From Candidatus Phytoplasma phoenicium (GTDB taxonomy: Bacteria; Bacillota_I; Bacilli_A; Acholeplasmatales; Acholeplasmataceae): a stretch of DNA of 12,138 nt. The stretch lies in assembly GCF_001189415.1 (NCBI RefSeq), contig NZ_JPSQ01000003.1, forward strand, positions 1-12,138, read 5' to 3'. A program made the position numbers and the translations under genes. This document shows positions 1-8,046 of this stretch, one piece after another (the first letter of the stretch is position 1; every line of letters begins with the position of its first letter). Under the pieces are notes generated by a model. That model was not told the DNA's origin and ran no database searches. It saw only the letters and a list, made by a program, of their open reading frames with translations.

Positions 1-114
1 TCGTTGCATAACAACCAAATCAAATATACTATTAAAAATATTTCTTTAAAAAAAAAATATACTTTAAAACCAGAAGAAATAATTAATTTTTGCAAAAAGG
101 AATTAACTAAATGA
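1..114 (+). CDS. hisS: C-terminal end of a gene, probably histidyl-tRNA synthetase (partial)
   Basis: An open frame enters from the left edge and ends at a TGA stop, giving 37 residues that finish in FCKKELTK. The stop overlaps the aspS start as ATGA, a typical sign of translational coupling. The tail (short polar beta-strand-like stretch, then a KPEEIINF helix) resembles the anticodon-binding C-terminus of HisRS, where a strand of the type 'vtlknl..' precedes a final helix. hisS directly upstream of aspS is also the common Firmicutes order. The identity rests mainly on gene order, because 37 residues are too few to be sure. That this is a real gene end is more certain than its name. Confidence 0.55.
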   Translation, partial: SLHNNQIKYTIKNISLKKKYTLKPEEIINFCKKELTK

Positions 115-1862
115 ATAACAAATATATTTTGGCCAATAATGAGCTAACTTTATTAAATCAAGGACAAATAGTACTTTTAAAAGGTTGGATAGCAAGAAAA
201 AGAAATTTAGGAAATAAAATTTTTTTAGTTTTGAGAGATCTCTCAGGGATTATCCAACTTGTAGTTGATAATCAACATCCACAATATGCGGAAATTGTAG
301 GAGTTAAAATCGAAAGCGTTGTGGAAATTAAAGGATTAGTTGTTGAAAGAATTAATAAAAATTATAATTTAAAAACAGGAGAAATAGAGATTTTAATTGA
401 TCGATGGAAAGTTTTATCTCAAGCACATCCTTTACCATTAAATATTTTAGAAAAAAATGAGGTGTTTGAAGAACAACGTTTAAAATATCGTTATTTAGAT
501 TTAAGAAGAAATGAAGCTAAATATTATTTATTACAACGACACAAAATCACTCAAATTATTAGACAAACCCTTTTAAAAAATTATTTTTTAGAATTAGAAA
601 CTCCTATTCTTTCGAAATCAACTCCTGAAGGCGCAAGAGATTATTTAGTTCCTTCACGTATTCATCCTCATCATTTTTATGCTTTGCCTCAATCACCACA
701 ACTTTTTAAACAATTATATATGATTGCAGGATTTGAAAGATATTTTCAAATAGCGCGTTGTTTTCGTGATGAAGATTTAAGATCAGATCGCCAACCAGAA
801 TTTACACAAGTAGATATTGAAGCTTCTTTTTTGAGCCAAGAAGAAATTATGGGTTTAATAGAAGAAATTATAGTTAATTTGTTTCAAATGTGTTGGCAAA
901 AATCTTTGACTATTCCATTACCTCGTATGACTTATCATCATGCTTTAAATACTTATGGAACGGATAAACCTGATTTACGTTTTCAATTACATATCGAAGA
1001 TTTTACATCTTATTTTGCAACCACTAATCTAATAAATAAATCGGGCCAAAGAATCGTTAAAGGAATTAAATTAACCGCAAGTCAAACCAATATAATTATT
1101 GTTTCAAATAAGACAATAAATGAATATAAAAAATTAATTAAAACACAAAATCATTTAGATTTACAATTTTTAATGAAAGAAAATCATAAGTTAAAAGGTT
1201 ATTTGAACAAATTTATTACCAATGATACTTTTTTAGCAGAAGGTGAAAGTTGTTTTTTAATTTCTGATATAGTACAAGATAATCATGATTTAGAATATTT
1301 ATTAAAAACTTTAGGTTTTTTAAGAAATAAATTAGGACAAATTTGTCATTTAATTGAACCTTCGCAAGAATCTTTGTTATGGATTGTAGATTTCCCTTTG
1401 TTAGAATGGAATAAACAAGAAAGTCGTTATTCTTCAATGCATCATCCTTTTACAGCTGCTGAGAATTTATATTTAATTAACGAACAACCTCATAATGTAA
1501 AAGCTAAAGCTTATGATTTAATTTGGAATGGTTTTGAAGTGGGCGGTGGTTCTTTAAGAAATTATAATCCAGAAGAACAAGAAATTATTTTTAAGACATT
1601 AGGTTTTAAACCAGAAGAAATTAAAAAACGTTTTGGTTTTTTTATCGAAGCATTGAGTTATGGTACACCTCCTCATGGCGGCATCGCTTTAGGTTTAGAT
1701 CGTTTAGTTATGTTATTGACTAAAACTAATAATATCAAAGATGTTATTGCTTTCCCTAAAACACAAAGTGCACAAGATTTAATATTTGGTACACCAAATA
1801 TAGTGGAACCAGAACAAATGGAAATTTTAAAACTGCATTTTGATAAAATTTCTAAAAAATAA
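111..1862 (+). CDS. aspS: Aspartyl-tRNA synthetase
   Basis: This cytosolic class II synthetase charges tRNA-Asp with aspartate using ATP. Its 583 residues are close to the ~590 of bacterial AspRS. In order, one sees an N-terminal OB-fold anticodon-binding domain (about residues 1-105), the flipping-loop motif STPEGARDYLVPSR (170-183), the QSPQLFKQ aspartate pocket (194-201), motif 2 with FRDEDLRSDRQPEFTQ (about 219-233), a bacterial GAD-type insertion (about 280-400), MHHPFT, motif 3 GIALGLDRLVML near 524-535, and the family C-terminus DVIAFPKTQSAQDL. All diagnostic residues are present, so it should be functional. The ATG is supported by AAAAAGG at 94-100 and by the ATGA overlap with the gene before it. 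tilS follows with almost no gap, so the two are probably co-transcribed. Without genome context one cannot tell whether it also charges tRNA-Asn (non-discriminating form). Confidence 0.96.
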   Translation: MNNKYILANNELTLLNQGQIVLLKGWIARKRNLGNKIFLVLRDLSGIIQLVVDNQHPQYAEIVGVKIESVVEIKGLVVERINKNYNLKTGEIEILIDRWKVLSQAHPLPLNILEKNEVFEEQRLKYRYLDLRRNEAKYYLLQRHKITQIIRQTLLKNYFLELETPILSKSTPEGARDYLVPSRIHPHHFYALPQSPQLFKQLYMIAGFERYFQIARCFRDEDLRSDRQPEFTQVDIEASFLSQEEIMGLIEEIIVNLFQMCWQKSLTIPLPRMTYHHALNTYGTDKPDLRFQLHIEDFTSYFATTNLINKSGQRIVKGIKLTASQTNIIIVSNKTINEYKKLIKTQNHLDLQFLMKENHKLKGYLNKFITNDTFLAEGESCFLISDIVQDNHDLEYLLKTLGFLRNKLGQICHLIEPSQESLLWIVDFPLLEWNKQESRYSSMHHPFTAAENLYLINEQPHNVKAKAYDLIWNGFEVGGGSLRNYNPEEQEIIFKTLGFKPEEIKKRFGFFIEALSYGTPPHGGIALGLDRLVMLLTKTNNIKDVIAFPKTQSAQDLIFGTPNIVEPEQMEILKLHFDKISKK

Positions 1863-1869
1863 AATTTTT

Positions 1870-1875
1870 GGAAAG
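1870..1875 (+). promoter_or_regulatory. Ribosome binding site choosing the tilS start
   Basis: GGAAAG lies 9 bases before a GTG at 1885. The longer frame begins at a TTG (1840) inside aspS that has no Shine-Dalgarno site. This favours GTG 1885 as the tilS start. Confidence 0.5.
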
Positions 1876-1884
1876 AATAATTTT

Positions 1885-3150
1885 GTGAAAATTCATTTGG
1901 CTATAAAATTAGAACATAAAAATATTTATATTATCTCTGTGAGTGGCGGCGTTGATTCTATGGTTTTATTAGATTTTTTATATCATCGCCAATTTTGTTT
2001 AATAGTAGTTTATTTTGATCACTGCCAAAGAAAAGATTCTTTTAAAGATAAACTTTTAATTGAACAATATTGTAAAACTAAAAACATACCGTTACATTCT
2101 TTTCAATTAACTACACTTGAAACCAATAATTTTCAAAATAATGCCAGATTAGCTAGACAAACTATTTTAAAACAAGTAGCTTCGCAATACAAAACACATT
2201 ATATAATAACTGCTCATCATTTAGATGATTTAGCAGAAACTATTTTCATGAAAATATTAAGAGGCAGTTCTTTATTGGGTTATAGCGGCATGAAGAGTTC
2301 GTATGTTTTGCAAAATTTTATTTGGTTAAAACCTTTTTTATATCTTTCCAAACAAACTATTAAAAATTATGCTCAACAAAATAATATCCCTTTTTTAGAA
2401 GATAGCACTAATAACTTGGATTTTTATACTAGAAATAAAATTCGGCATCATATCATACCCAAATTGAAAACTATGGGAAATTTTTTGAAAAAGATAAAAC
2501 ATTTTCATTTGCAAATACAAGAATCTAGTGATTTAATTACGAAACTTACTAATGTTTTTTTGAAACAACAAAAATCTAATTATTTTGAATTAAAAGCTTT
2601 TTTACAGTTGCATGTGACAATTCAAAAAAATATTCTTTTATGTTTATTAGAAGCTAAACAAATTATCGCCAATTTTGAACTTATTTCCAACATTATTGAA
2701 GGTTTATGTAATTATAAAAAACCTAATAATAAATGGTATTTAAATAAAAAATGGTATTTAATTAAAGAATATGATAAGTTTTTTTTTCAAATGCATTCAC
2801 AACTTGATGCTATGCTTTTAAAAAAGAAAGCAAAACCTTTATTATATAGTTGTATTAATATACAATTATTATCTTTTTGCACTATCAAACAAATTATATT
2901 TTATGATGAAGGCATGTTGCTCCCTCCTTTTTATCTTCGACAAAGACAACCTGGGGATATATTACATTTTTCTTTTGGGTCACAAAAATTAAAAAAATTT
3001 TTAATCAATAATAAAATAACTACTTTGCAAAGGAATTTGTTATGGTTAGTAGTAGATCAAAATAACACCATTATTTTTATTCCTCGGTTATATTTTAATA
3101 AAACTTTGGGACAACAAAAATATTTATATTTAGGGTTAAAAGAAATATAA
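1885..3150 (+). CDS. tilS: tRNA(Ile)-lysidine synthase
   Basis: TilS adds lysine to C34 of the CAU-anticodon tRNA-Ile, so that it reads AUA and is charged with isoleucine. AUA is frequent in AT-rich genomes, so the gene should be essential. From GTG 1885 the protein has 421 residues. It shows the PP-loop ATP-pyrophosphatase motif SGGVDS (20-25), then AHHLDDLAET and ILRGSSLLGYSGM, then LEDSTNN with YTRNKIRHHIIP, and a C-terminal TilS domain with LRQRQPGD, KLKKFLINNKI and FIPRLYF. All family motifs are present in the usual order, so it looks intact. The frame also extends upstream to a TTG at 1840 that overlaps aspS, but the Shine-Dalgarno site and the family N-terminus favour the GTG. A small internal duplication gives KWYLNKKWYL near 2733-2760. 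It follows aspS by 22 bases, suggesting one operon. Confidence 0.95.
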   Translation: MKIHLAIKLEHKNIYIISVSGGVDSMVLLDFLYHRQFCLIVVYFDHCQRKDSFKDKLLIEQYCKTKNIPLHSFQLTTLETNNFQNNARLARQTILKQVASQYKTHYIITAHHLDDLAETIFMKILRGSSLLGYSGMKSSYVLQNFIWLKPFLYLSKQTIKNYAQQNNIPFLEDSTNNLDFYTRNKIRHHIIPKLKTMGNFLKKIKHFHLQIQESSDLITKLTNVFLKQQKSNYFELKAFLQLHVTIQKNILLCLLEAKQIIANFELISNIIEGLCNYKKPNNKWYLNKKWYLIKEYDKFFFQMHSQLDAMLLKKKAKPLLYSCINIQLLSFCTIKQIIFYDEGMLLPPFYLRQRQPGDILHFSFGSQKLKKFLINNKITTLQRNLLWLVVDQNNTIIFIPRLYFNKTLGQQKYLYLGLKEI

Positions 3151-3311
3151 TAAAATTATAAATAATTATATAAAAAAATATATAATAAAAAGTATAAAAA
3201 ATTTTTTTAGTTAATTGCCGAAATTATTGTATTGGATGGGTGTTTTATTTCATCAAAATTTTTGCTTTTTAATGAAAATAAAAGAGAATGAGTAAAAAAT
3301 TAAAATAATTT
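3151..3311 (+). other. Intergenic AT-rich spacer, no gene seen
   Basis: This is the gap between tilS and the next gene, with no convincing coding frame. It begins with an almost pure A/T stretch that includes a run of A followed by T near 3197-3209, which could act as a weak terminator but is not a stable hairpin. A possible weak promoter is TTGCTT near 3263 with GAGAAT about 16 bases later. Neither element is strong enough to call on its own. Confidence 0.35.
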
Positions 3312-3316
3312 GGGAG
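3312..3316 (+). promoter_or_regulatory. Ribosome binding site for the membrane protein gene
   Basis: GGGAG lies 8 bases before ATG 3325, whereas the upstream TTG at 3310 overlaps this site and lacks its own. It decides the start of the following gene. Confidence 0.55.
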
Positions 3317-3324
3317 TTTGGAAA

Positions 3325-4095
3325 ATGTGGTGGTCTATTATGGATAAGTTTTTGCCTTTCATAGGACATGTAAAAAATTTTTTGATTTTTTTTTCTGGGT
3401 TCTTTTGTGGTTTTTTTATTTGTTTTTTAATTTATATTTTTTGTTTATTAAAAAACTTTAACAAAAAATTTTATAGTTTAAAAACAGAAAACAATGAAAA
3501 AAAATATTCTCAAGTTAATGATTTAATTTTAAAAACACAAAATCAGTTTACAAAAGATATTCAACAAAAAAAAAATGAATTTTTCGATTCTTTGTTACGT
3601 AACTCCCAATCTTTAGCTTTACAGATTGCTTGTGATTTTTATCCTAATTCGCCATTTCCTTATTTAGAATTAACTATTGATGAAAGTTTAGCTTTAATAA
3701 AATATATTCATGAACGTATAGAAAAATTATTCGATCAAAAAATAATTTTTATTTTTAAAAAAATGACACTTAGAAGAATTATAATTTTAAAACAAAAATT
3801 AATAGATCAAAAATATATAGAAAAAACAAAAAAAACGCATAAATTATTAAATATTTGTTTGAATACTGTTAATTGCTTTAATCCTTTGCATTGGACAAAA
3901 AAATTATTTTTAAATAAGATTTATAAAACTATTTTTAATAAAATAGGTTGCGCTATTATTTTAATTGTTGGCGAAGAATTATATAAAGTTTATAGTAAGC
4001 AACTTTTTAAAGGCGAACAAGATACAACACAAGAGTTACAGAATTTTTTGGATGAATTAAGAACAGAACTAGATGCCCAAACAAAAGTAAAATAA
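3325..4095 (+). CDS. Uncharacterised single-pass membrane protein with coiled cytoplasmic part
   Basis: I do not recognise this gene. It encodes 256 residues from ATG 3325. The N-terminus has a long, very hydrophobic, Phe-rich segment (about residues 12-40, with FSGFFCGFFICF), which is a clear membrane anchor. A Lys/Asn/Gln-rich stretch follows that is probably helical, and then a region with FYPNSPFPYLELTIDESLAL (about 100-119). Near the end, NCFNPLHWTKKLF and a mildly hydrophobic IGCAIILIVGEELYKVYSKQLF could be a second amphipathic or membrane-near helix. The tail is acidic (QELQNFLDELRTELDAQ). The hydrophobic segment followed by positive residues predicts the bulk of the protein in the cytosol. 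It lies 42 bases upstream of rbgA, so a shared transcript is likely. A role in ribosome assembly or membrane biology is only suggested by location. Confidence 0.75.
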   Translation: MWWSIMDKFLPFIGHVKNFLIFFSGFFCGFFICFLIYIFCLLKNFNKKFYSLKTENNEKKYSQVNDLILKTQNQFTKDIQQKKNEFFDSLLRNSQSLALQIACDFYPNSPFPYLELTIDESLALIKYIHERIEKLFDQKIIFIFKKMTLRRIIILKQKLIDQKYIEKTKKTHKLLNICLNTVNCFNPLHWTKKLFLNKIYKTIFNKIGCAIILIVGEELYKVYSKQLFKGEQDTTQELQNFLDELRTELDAQTKVK

Positions 4096-4124
4096 AGTAA
4101 TAATGTCAATAACAAAAGTTTAAA

Positions 4125-4131
4125 AGAGGAG
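4125..4131 (+). promoter_or_regulatory. Ribosome binding site for rbgA
   Basis: AGAGGAG lies 6 bases before ATG 4138. The in-frame TTG at 4135 would be only 3 bases away, so the ATG is the better start. Confidence 0.6.
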
Positions 4132-4137
4132 ATATTG

Positions 4138-4968
4138 ATGACTAAAATTCATTGGTTTCCTGGTCATATGAAAAAAAGTTTACGTGAGATACAAACAAAA
4201 TTAAAATTAGTGAATTGCTTATTAGTAATCTTAGATGCTCGTATACCTTTTTCTAGTATTAATTGGGAATTGTTAAAAAGTTTAAACAATAAACCTTTTT
4301 TAATTTTATTAAATAAATCTTCTTTAGCAGATGAAAAACAAAATAAATTTTTTATAGAATTTTTACAACGAAAACAATTTCCTTATTTATTTATTGATGT
4401 TAAATATAAAAAAAATATACATTGTCTATTGCCACGTGTTAAACAAATTTTATGTCATTATATGCCTAATTACCCAAAAATTTTAAAGTTAATGGTAGTT
4501 GGTATTCCGAATGTAGGTAAATCAACTTTAATTAATGTTTTATCCCAAAGAAAAGCCATGATTACAGCTAATACTCCTGGTATAACTAAACAATTACAAT
4601 GGATTAATTTATCTGATAATATCAGATTAATGGATACTCCTGGCATTTTATATCCTAAAATTACTAATCCTTTAGTAGGTTATTCTTTAGCTTTATGTAG
4701 TTGTATTAAAGAAACTCTTTTTTCTACAACAGAACTTTTAGAATATGTTTTATCTTTTTTTCAAAAATATTATCCACAAAATTTAGAAAAATTATTTGCT
4801 TTAACTAAAAAAGAAACACAACAAAAAAATTTATTTCAGGTCATTAACCAAAAAAATAAGAATCTTTTAACACCTAATAAAATGTTTTTTATTATTTTAA
4901 ATAAAATTAAAAAAGAAAAAATTACAAAAGTAAATTTTGATATTAATTTAATTTCTTTATTATTGTGA
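4138..4968 (+). CDS. rbgA: Ribosome biogenesis GTPase RbgA (YlqF family), circularly permuted
   Basis: RbgA is a cytosolic GTPase that acts late in 50S subunit assembly. The 276 residues match the family length (282 in Bacillus subtilis). The N-terminus has the hallmark IHWFPGHMKKS (4-14) and DARIP (33-37). The G motifs are permuted as expected: G4 position first (59-62), then G1 GIPNVGKST (122-130), G2 TPGIT (146-150) and G3 DTPG (166-169). A helical RNA-binding C-terminal domain follows. The G4 motif reads NKSS instead of NKxD, so the aspartate that normally reads the guanine base is a serine. The rest of the protein looks well kept. The gene ends in TGA, which helps fix the genetic code. 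An A/T-only inverted repeat just after the stop (4972-4993) may end the transcript. Confidence 0.93.
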   Translation: MTKIHWFPGHMKKSLREIQTKLKLVNCLLVILDARIPFSSINWELLKSLNNKPFLILLNKSSLADEKQNKFFIEFLQRKQFPYLFIDVKYKKNIHCLLPRVKQILCHYMPNYPKILKLMVVGIPNVGKSTLINVLSQRKAMITANTPGITKQLQWINLSDNIRLMDTPGILYPKITNPLVGYSLALCSCIKETLFSTTELLEYVLSFFQKYYPQNLEKLFALTKKETQQKNLFQVINQKNKNLLTPNKMFFIILNKIKKEKITKVNFDINLISLLL

Positions 4969-4971
4969 GAG

Positions 4972-4993
4972 AAATATTTTTAAAAAAATATTT
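4972..4993 (+). terminator. Possible weak hairpin after rbgA
   Basis: The arms AAATATTTTT and AAAAATATTT form a perfect inverted repeat immediately after the rbgA stop, followed by TTTT only as part of the arm. The stem is pure A/T and the loop is tiny, so stability is doubtful. Its position between an intact gene and the decayed topA fits a transcript end. Confidence 0.25.
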
Positions 4994-5013
4994 TATGAGG
5001 TTGTTTAGTTAAT

Positions 5014-6922
5014 ATGAAATAAAAAGTTATTATTTTAAGAGTCTCCATCGAAAGCTAAAATTATTAATAGTTATTTTAATAATGAAATTTTATTTTTATG
5101 TTCTAAAGGTCATATTAGATATTTATCTTTTAAAGTAAAAGATTGTTTAGGAGTTAATATTAAAAAAGATTTTCAACCTGATTATCGCATTATCCCTCAA
5201 AAAAAATTAGTTGAACAATTAATTAAAAAAAAGAAACGTAAATAAGTTTTTTTTAACCACTGATTTAGTTCGTGAAGGAGGAAGCTATTTCTTGGGTATT
5301 TAGCTCAAGTATTAAAATTAGATAAAAATGATAAAAATCGTATCGTTTTTAATGAAATTACTAAAAATGTTGTCAAAGAAGTTTTTCAAAAACCATGTCT
5401 GATCAAATAGTCTTTAGTATTTTTTCAAGAAACTCGTAGAATATTATAGAGATTGCATCATTGGTTTTAAATTATCAGGTTTAGTGCAAAGAATTAAATC
5501 TAAATCCGCAGGTCAAGTTAAAAATTATCAGTAGCTTTAAAATTAATTGTAAATTTGGAAGAAAAAAGACAAAAATTCATACCCGAAGTATCCCCCCATT
5601 TGATTAGAGTTATTTTTAAACACTTTTAAATAAATTTAGTCGTTAAACTTAAAAATCATAAAATTAAAGAAATGGAAGCACAGGAAATTTTTTCTAAAAT
5701 CAAAAAAAGATCCTTTATGTTGGATCGAAATCAAAACTAATATAGTTACGAGTGAATCGCCTAAACCTTTTATCACATAAACTTTACAACAAAAATCTTT
5801 CAAACATTTGTCGATAAATTCCAAACAAACTATGATAAATACTCAAAAATTTTATGAAGGGATCGAAATAGAAGGAAAATTATCAGGATTAATTACTTAT
5901 ATGAGAACAAATTCATACCGATTCTTACTTTTATTTATGCAAACAACTCAAGAATTTATCAAAAATAAATATGTTCAAAAATATGTTAAGTTGTATTACA
6001 AACATAAAAACAATAATAGTCAAAATTCACATTAAACCATTCACCCTACTGATATTACACAAGCGCCTGATAAGTTAAAACAATACTTAAATAAATATGA
6101 ATGTTCTTTATATAATATCATTTATCAACTTACCATAGCGAGTATGATGTTCTAAAGCGATGATTCAAAAAACTCAATATTTTTTACTGTTCAATAATAT
6201 ATTTTGTTGCAGAAGATAATCAAATAAATTTTGATGGTTATTATAAAAGTTTCGATAATCATTTTAAAAATATATTTTGGCCTTCTTTGGAATTAAACAA
6301 ATTATATATCCCACAGAAAATTAAAAGTCTAAAAAAAGAGATTACACCAATCACCACATCTCGCTTTACGGAAGCTTCTTTAATTAAGGAATTAAAACGT
6401 TTAAAAATTGCCTGTCCGTCTACTTATAGTAAAATTATCGAAACTTTAAAAAAATGTTTTTATGTTGAAATCAAAGATAAAGAATTTGTTTGTACAGAAA
6501 GAGGGATATCTATTGTCAAACTTTTAGATAAATTTTTTCCTTCTATTATTAACACTCATTATACAGTTCAAATTGAACAACAATTAGATGATATTTATAA
6601 TGGAAAAATTGATAGAATAACATTGTTAAAGGATTTTTATAATCAATTTGAACAATTTTTATTAGTTGCTAAACAAAATATTAAAAAAACTCCACCTGTC
6701 ATGGTGAAATACAAATGTTCTCTTTGCAATGATTTTTTAATAATAATACGCAAAGGTAGTTATTGTTATTTTTTATGTTGTAGTAAATGTCAACAATGTA
6801 AAAATATTGTTTCTTTAAAAGAAAAAACAAACAACCCAAAAAAGTTGATGAAAAAAAATAATTATCACAAAAATTTTATTTTTATATTAAATTTTTATGC
6901 GCTTATTAAACCAAATTTATAG
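5014..6922 (+). pseudogene. topA: Decayed DNA topoisomerase I
   Basis: TopA is the type IA enzyme that relaxes negative supercoils. Pieces in all three forward frames line up in order with the family. After MK and an immediate TAA come KVIIL, then in another frame ESPSKAK, KGHIRYLS and the LGVNIKKDFQPDYRII region (5039-5245). Next is TTDLVREGG, matching TOPRIM TDPDREGE but with key acids replaced (near 5253-5280), then LAQVLKLDKND (5300 on), ETRRIL with a stop, KSKSAGQV, and PKPFIT with LQQKSF. YEGIEIEGK and the catalytic-tyrosine motif GLITYMRTNSYR follow near 5855-5920, then HPTDITQAPDKLKQYL near 6040. The last part (6164-6922) is an uninterrupted frame with RFTEASLIKELKRL, CPSTYSKII and a C4 zinc ribbon (CSLC...CSKCQQC). 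There are at least eight frameshifts or stops plus catalytic losses, so it cannot make an active enzyme. There are no gene-like alternatives on the other strand. Confidence 0.92.
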
Positions 6923-7005
6923 AAAAAATCGATTTTATATATTTTTGATATTTTTTGAAACGGAAATTTAAAATTTTTAAAAAGGCGAAGGTATTGTAAT
7001 TAATT

Positions 7006-7992
7006 ATGTTTGATTTCTTGAAAAAAATATTTCAACAAAAACAACAACCTAAAAAAATTTTAGGCATCCATGATATTGAAATGAATTTACTTCAATGGGT
7101 TAATAAGATTAAAAAAAAAAATGTTATTGATATAGATTTACTACAAGAATTAGAAATTTTATTTATTAAATTAGATATGGGGTTACAAACTGCTAAAGAT
7201 TTAATCTCGCATTTGAAAAAAAAAATGAATCAAAAACCAATACACAACGATTCTTCTATATTGTGTTGGATCAAAAAAGAAATTTTAAGTTTTTATAAAA
7301 AAAATGATTATAAAACTCAAGAAAAATCTTTTTCTGACCCAAAAAAGAATCAATCTCCTCAAATACATTTATTTGTGGGAGTAAATGGCGTGGGGAAAAC
7401 AACTACTATTGGTAAAATTGCTTTTAAATTAAAAAAAGAAGGTAAAAAAGTACTTTTAGTAGCGGGTGATACTTTTCGCATAGGAGCTGTAGAACAATTA
7501 AAATCATGGAGCGAAAAAACAAAAAATGAAGTTTTTTTTCATAAAAATGTAACAACTAAAATTTCTCCTTCAAAAATATTATTTGATGCTTTAAATTATG
7601 CGCAAAATCAAAAATTTGATGTTATTTTATTTGATACTTCAGGAAGATTACAAAACAATATAAATTTGATGAAAGAATTAGAGAAAATTAAAAAAATTAT
7701 TAATAAATATTTCTCCAACATGATTAATAAAAATTTTTTAATTTTAGATTCTATGATGGGTCAAAATAGTTTACAACAAGTAGAAAATTTTAACCAATCT
7801 TTGACTTTAAATAATGTTATTTTAACAAAATTTGATAATATTTCAAAAGCAGGTTTAATTTTATCTATTAAACACCTTTATAATTTAGAGACTAAATATA
7901 TTGGCGTGGGGGAAAAGGCAGAAGATTTGATGACTTTTGATATTAATCATTATATAGAAGGATTCTTTACTGAAAAGCAAAACAATTTATAA
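7006..7992 (+). CDS. ftsY: Signal recognition particle receptor FtsY
   Basis: FtsY is the membrane-associated SRP receptor GTPase. It docks the Ffh-ribosome complex at the translocon. The 328 residues form a short N-terminal region (MFDFLKKIF, amphipathic, with no long acidic A domain), a helical N domain (about 20-105) and a G domain. G motifs are G1 GVNGVGKTTT (125-134), G2 DTFRIGAVEQL (155-165), G3 DTSGR (210-214), DSMMGQN (248-254, usually DATTGQN), G4 TKFD (274-277) and the closing GVGEKAEDL (300-308). Several normally fixed residues differ: G3 has Ser for Ala, and the stretch after G4 reads NISKAG instead of GTAKGG. The fold is still clear and the frame is undamaged. Start ATG 7006 has only a distant GAAGG (6987-6991), but the family N-terminus begins here. 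ffh follows 54 bases later, so both partners of the targeting cycle are probably in one operon. Confidence 0.95.
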   Translation: MFDFLKKIFQQKQQPKKILGIHDIEMNLLQWVNKIKKKNVIDIDLLQELEILFIKLDMGLQTAKDLISHLKKKMNQKPIHNDSSILCWIKKEILSFYKKNDYKTQEKSFSDPKKNQSPQIHLFVGVNGVGKTTTIGKIAFKLKKEGKKVLLVAGDTFRIGAVEQLKSWSEKTKNEVFFHKNVTTKISPSKILFDALNYAQNQKFDVILFDTSGRLQNNINLMKELEKIKKIINKYFSNMINKNFLILDSMMGQNSLQQVENFNQSLTLNNVILTKFDNISKAGLILSIKHLYNLETKYIGVGEKAEDLMTFDINHYIEGFFTEKQNNL

Positions 7993-8034
7993 GAAAGTCT
8001 CGACAGAACACGAATAAAATTATATGTGAAAGGC

Positions 8035-8040
8035 GAAGAG
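8035..8040 (+). promoter_or_regulatory. Ribosome binding site choosing the ffh start
   Basis: GAAGAG lies 6 bases before ATG 8047. The longer frame starts at a GTG (8026) that would translate this site itself and has no Shine-Dalgarno sequence upstream, so ATG 8047 is preferred. Confidence 0.65.
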
Positions 8041-8046
8041 TATATA

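Noticed and set aside
1216..1437. 73-codon frame on the minus strand inside aspS
   Set aside because: It lies wholly within the GAD-domain region of a well supported aspS and has no recognisable features, so it is a shadow frame.
5636..5824. 62-codon minus-strand frame within the topA remnant
   Set aside because: The plus strand here reads as TopA in order on both sides, and the minus frame shows no motif or start signal.
5808..6035. 75-codon plus-strand frame as a separate small gene
   Set aside because: It contains YEGIEIEGK and ITYMRTNSYR, which are TopA catalytic-region motifs, so it is one piece of the topA pseudogene.
6925..6936. 12-base palindrome AAAATCGATTTT as a terminator or operator
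   Set aside because: It has no loop and no following T-run, and short A/T palindromes are common at this base composition.
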